Assembly: GCF_016919175.1 (NCBI RefSeq)
Contig: NZ_JAFFPU010000003.1
Location: 1 to 25,000, forward strand
Source: Leptospira ainlahdjerensis
GTDB lineage: Bacteria; Spirochaetota; Leptospiria; Leptospirales; Leptospiraceae
Direction of reading: 5' to 3'
DNA length: 25,000 nt
How positions within the stretch are numbered: position 1 is the stretch's first letter; every line of letters starts with the position of its first letter. Positions 21,654 to 25,000 of the stretch are shown piece by piece. A program made the position numbers and the translations under genes. The notes under the pieces are model-generated. The model was given only the letters and a program-made list of their open reading frames with translations, had not been told where the DNA came from and made no database searches.

Positions 21654-23835
21654 ATGTTCGCTCCTTCTGAATTTCAACTAAGATAGACTTCAATTTATCA
21701 AGGGAGAATGGATTTTGGATCGTATAATCCGGAAAGAACGGAAGTAATTCTTCCCGAAACGGAACCGGAATATCCGCGGTGTCCAAAAGAACAAGAGCCC
21801 TGTTATTGGATTCTTCCATCAGCCACGTCCGTAAAACTTTGACGATCCCTATGTCCTCCAAGAGGAGATGTGTATCATATAGTAAAATTTTGTGAGAATC
21901 GAGGCTTTTTTGCGAAATTGTTGAAAAATCTTCCGGGGAACGGAGTGCGATGAACCTTTGGGAATGAATCGTGAAGTAACGTTCGATCGCAGAATCAAAA
22001 ATCCGATCTCGAATCGCGATTAAGATCAAAGAAGATTTTAATCCTTCCGGATATTCGACTTCGGGACTTTGATTTTTGCTCCCAGGATTGGACGGAGATG
22101 TTTCGGAAACAAGGGGGCGCTCGACGGGAATGCGAGGAAGAAGCAACGAGAAGGTAGTTCCGCTTCCGATCTCGCTCTCAACCTGGATGGATCCTCCGTG
22201 TGCGTCGATGATTTTCTTTACAATGGGAAGACCGAGTCCGCTTCCTTCGAACTCACCTTGATTTTCGCCTTTGATTTGATAAAAGGTATCAAAAATTTTG
22301 GACAGTTCCGATTCGTGAATTCCGATTCCCGTATCTTTTACAATAATCTGATATTGGTCGTCGATTTTTCTGAGGCTTACAAAAACTTCCCCCGGAGGTC
22401 GAGTAAATTTGATGGAATTTCCTAAGAGGTTCAAAAGGACTTGTCGGATCCGTTTTGGGTCACCGTTCATTTCGTATTCATCCGATTCCGGATGAACTTC
22501 AAAAGAAATTTGAATTCTTTTGGTAATCGCTTCGCCCAGAATGATTTCAATCGAAGTAGAAATTAGATTTTTAAGATCGAACTCTGTCCGGTTTAGAACC
22601 AGTTTTTCTGCCTCAATCCGTGAAACGTCCAAGATATCATTGATTATATTGAGCAGGTGAACCCCGGAATGAAAAATCAAATCCTTGTATTTGTTCTCTT
22701 TTTCCATTTCATCGGGCAAATGCATCAGTCTTGAAAAGCCGATTATTGAATTTAGGGGGGTTCTCAATTCGTGACTCATGTTCGCTAAAAATTCAGACTT
22801 GGTTTTACTTGCTTTTTCAGCTTTTTCCTTTTGCAAAATCAATTCTTCGGTTCTTTCTTGGACGAGAACTTCTAACTTTTCCCTGTGAATTTTCAATTCT
22901 TCTAATATATTTTTTCTTTCCAAAAAAACGCTGATCAGGTCGATAAAGGTTCTTATCGTGAATATTTCCTCTTTTACCACTTGTGTGGTCTTAAAATTCT
23001 CGAATCCAGCAAATCCGAACCATTCATTGGATACAAAAAGTGGTATCAAAGTAATCGATTGAATCTGTCTATCGTCAAAAAAAATTCTTTCCGACTCTGA
23101 AAATTCTCGAATGGCGCCTTGCAGATAACCCCCCGAGGAAAAAATTTTTTTCCAACGAGAGTGATTTTTAGTATAAGAGATCAGTTTGGTGAGAGGGGTT
23201 TTAGTCGCTTCGATCGAAGGATCCACGACCTCCAAAAAGAGCTCCGCTTCGTCTTGGCTTTCTGTATTTTTAAAAAGATAAAGTCTCTCCGAATCCACAA
23301 AAACCAAAAATTGCTCCATAGCATATTTTAGAATTTTGATTTCGGTCGATGTTGAGAGTAGAATTTGTGTGGCCGCTGTGATTCCCATCTCCAAACGAAG
23401 ACGTCTTGTGGCGAATTCTCCTTTTTTAACTTTTTCTGTGATGTCTCTTTGGATGGATATGTAATAGAGAATGTTACCTTCTCCGTCCCGTATCGCGGAT
23501 ATATGCCATTCTACGTTGTAAGAATTCCCATCTTTTCTGTAGTTGATGGTTTCTCCGGAAAAATCATTTCCGGATTGGAGAGCCTTTTTGAGGTTCACCA
23601 TCATCTTACGGTTTGTGAGCGGGCCTTGGAGAATACGAGGGGTTTGACCGATCAGCTCCTGCAATCGATAACCTGTCATTTTACAGAATGCAGGATTTGC
23701 AAAAACAATCCTCGGACCGGGGGAATCTAAAAGAGCATCGGTAACTAAGATCGAATCTGAAATCTGATTTACCAGAATTTCATAAAGTTCTTGCGAAAGC
23801 TCAAAGTTTTTCAGGTCGCGTTCCACGGCCCGCAA
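21616..23835 (-). CDS. PAS/GAF sensor histidine kinase with degenerate C-terminal receiver
   Basis: 739 residues, cytoplasmic (no membrane helix seen). PAS about 16-135 with strong LOV-like features, GAF-like about 150-310, coiled coil about 310-345, HisKA with His355 (NMSHELRTPLNSIIGF), HATPase with N-box (LLNLLGNSIKF, 467-477), G1 DTGIGI (501-506) and G2 GSGLGLPIVKKI (531-542), and a tail of about 140 residues resembling a receiver (SLILIAI, LLYDTHLL, VLLDTAD, TIQNPFSL). In the tail the Lys of the usual K-P motif is Asn and only one candidate Asp (654) stands at the acceptor strand, so it is probably a pseudo-receiver. The start is taken as TTG 23835; GTG at 23826 is an alternative. First gene of the che operon, overlapping the next by 38 bases. 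Confidence 0.93.
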   Translation of the reverse strand: MRAVERDLKNFELSQELYEILVNQISDSILVTDALLDSPGPRIVFANPAFCKMTGYRLQELIGQTPRILQGPLTNRKMMVNLKKALQSGNDFSGETINYRKDGNSYNVEWHISAIRDGEGNILYYISIQRDITEKVKKGEFATRRLRLEMGITAATQILLSTSTEIKILKYAMEQFLVFVDSERLYLFKNTESQDEAELFLEVVDPSIEATKTPLTKLISYTKNHSRWKKIFSSGGYLQGAIREFSESERIFFDDRQIQSITLIPLFVSNEWFGFAGFENFKTTQVVKEEIFTIRTFIDLISVFLERKNILEELKIHREKLEVLVQERTEELILQKEKAEKASKTKSEFLANMSHELRTPLNSIIGFSRLMHLPDEMEKENKYKDLIFHSGVHLLNIINDILDVSRIEAEKLVLNRTEFDLKNLISTSIEIILGEAITKRIQISFEVHPESDEYEMNGDPKRIRQVLLNLLGNSIKFTRPPGEVFVSLRKIDDQYQIIVKDTGIGIHESELSKIFDTFYQIKGENQGEFEGSGLGLPIVKKIIDAHGGSIQVESEIGSGTTFSLLLPRIPVERPLVSETSPSNPGSKNQSPEVEYPEGLKSSLILIAIRDRIFDSAIERYFTIHSQRFIALRSPEDFSTISQKSLDSHKILLYDTHLLLEDIGIVKVLRTWLMEESNNRALVLLDTADIPVPFREELLPFFPDYTIQNPFSLDKLKSILVEIQKERTFGNRIEKEDLTS
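21661..21666 (-). promoter_or_regulatory. Shine-Dalgarno that sets the receiver-ATPase start
   Basis: AAGGAG on the minus strand, 7 bases before TTG 21653 and inside the 3' end of the histidine kinase gene. The longest reading would begin at TTG 21677, upstream of this site, and would translate through it; the shorter start is favoured. Confidence 0.75.
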
Positions 23836-23933
23836 ACATCTCTAAAGTTATAAAAAGATCAATACTTTTCTTTTCTCATCTTAAGGGAATGGTTTTCTGA
23901 ATGCGAAAAAAATCAAAATAATCATTTTTTATA
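23836..23933 (-). promoter_or_regulatory. leader region of the che operon, promoter not firmly seen
   Basis: About 100 AT-rich bases between the ispH terminator and the first kinase gene; the che operon promoter should be here. A minus-strand TATAAC (23852-23847) resembles a -10 box, but no good -35 lies 16-18 bases upstream and it would leave a leader of only a few bases. The site is therefore tentative, and a non-sigma70 promoter is equally possible. Confidence 0.3.
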
Positions 23934-23960
23934 ATAAAAAACACTGCTTGAGGAGTGTTT
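23934..23960 (-). terminator. intrinsic terminator after ispH
   Basis: A 7-bp stem, AAACACT (23939-23945) with AGTGTTT (23954-23960), and an 8-base loop. Read on the minus strand it runs into TTTTT then ATTAT. It lies about 55 bases after the ispH stop and separates ispH from the che operon. Confidence 0.8.
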
Positions 23961-24015
23961 CAATCTGCCAGACCAGAAAACCATCGATTTTCTATGTCAC
24001 CCAAAAGCGACTTCT

Positions 24016-24954
<939 letters not shown>

Positions 24955-24969
24955 GATTTCTCCGTTCGA

Positions 24970-25000
24970 TTACCATTCTTCGAAACCGCCAGTGGGCAAA
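24970..25000 (-). CDS. possible last codons of a gene upstream of ispH
   Basis: On the minus strand one frame reads LPTGGFEEW and then TAA (24972-24970), 15 bases before the ispH ATG. This looks like a plausible protein C-terminus with operon-like spacing, but nine codons cannot prove a gene; another frame is also open across the edge. No function can be assigned. Confidence 0.25.
   Translation of the reverse strand, partial: LPTGGFEEW

Noticed and set aside
23365..23730. 121-codon plus-strand ORF opposite the histidine kinase PAS domain
   Set aside because: Antisense to a clear PAS domain and without a recognisable product.

Overview
The window reads as chromosomal DNA of a spirochaete, almost certainly Leptospira. 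The peptide deformylase (178 aa, [16 protein letters not shown] region) closely matches the L. interrogans enzyme as I remember it. The mix of GAF/PP2C phosphatases, STAS proteins, a large multi-PAS chemoreceptor and a che operon also fits. That resemblance suggests the pathogen-related clade, but the species cannot be fixed from this window. I see no insertion sequence, prophage, CRISPR array or other transferred block.

Layout. (1) 1-4056, minus strand: alpha/beta-hydrolase-like protein, peptide deformylase (def), then an RND efflux pump that runs off the left edge. (2) 4306-4378, minus: tRNA-Ala(GGC), in the divergent gap. (3) 4439-7886, plus: a coiled-coil protein, a 938-residue GAF/PP2C/RsbW-type regulator and a STAS antagonist; together the phosphatase, kinase and antagonist of a partner-switching circuit. 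(4) 7978-12379, plus: a two-subunit biotin-dependent acyl-CoA carboxylase, carboxyltransferase first, then an unusually large biotin carboxylase/biotin carrier. (5) 12421-23835, minus: nine tightly packed genes in the order PAS/GAF histidine kinase, receiver-ATPase protein, cheY, STAS, cheA, chemoreceptor, cheW, cheD, cheB. (6) 23934-24954, minus: ispH with its own terminator, and possibly the last codons of another gene at the right edge.

How the genes work together. The che operon carries receptor, coupling protein, kinase, response regulator, methylesterase and deamidase. No cheR, cheC, cheX or cheZ is present here. Its promoter-proximal genes (a PAS/GAF kinase with a worn-out C-terminal receiver, and a receiver fused to an ATPase domain with no visible phospho-acceptor histidine) look like an extra sensory input. 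A STAS protein sits between cheY and cheA. Three 131-residue PAS modules in the receptor are so alike at DNA level that recombination between them is plausible.

The best candidates for something undescribed are this che operon with its kinase, histidine-less ATPase and STAS parts, the fused phosphatase/kinase regulator with its small coiled-coil partner, and the biotin carboxylase with an insertion of about 60 residues in the ATP-grasp domain. Many starts here are TTG; where a Shine-Dalgarno sequence decided between starts, it is listed.
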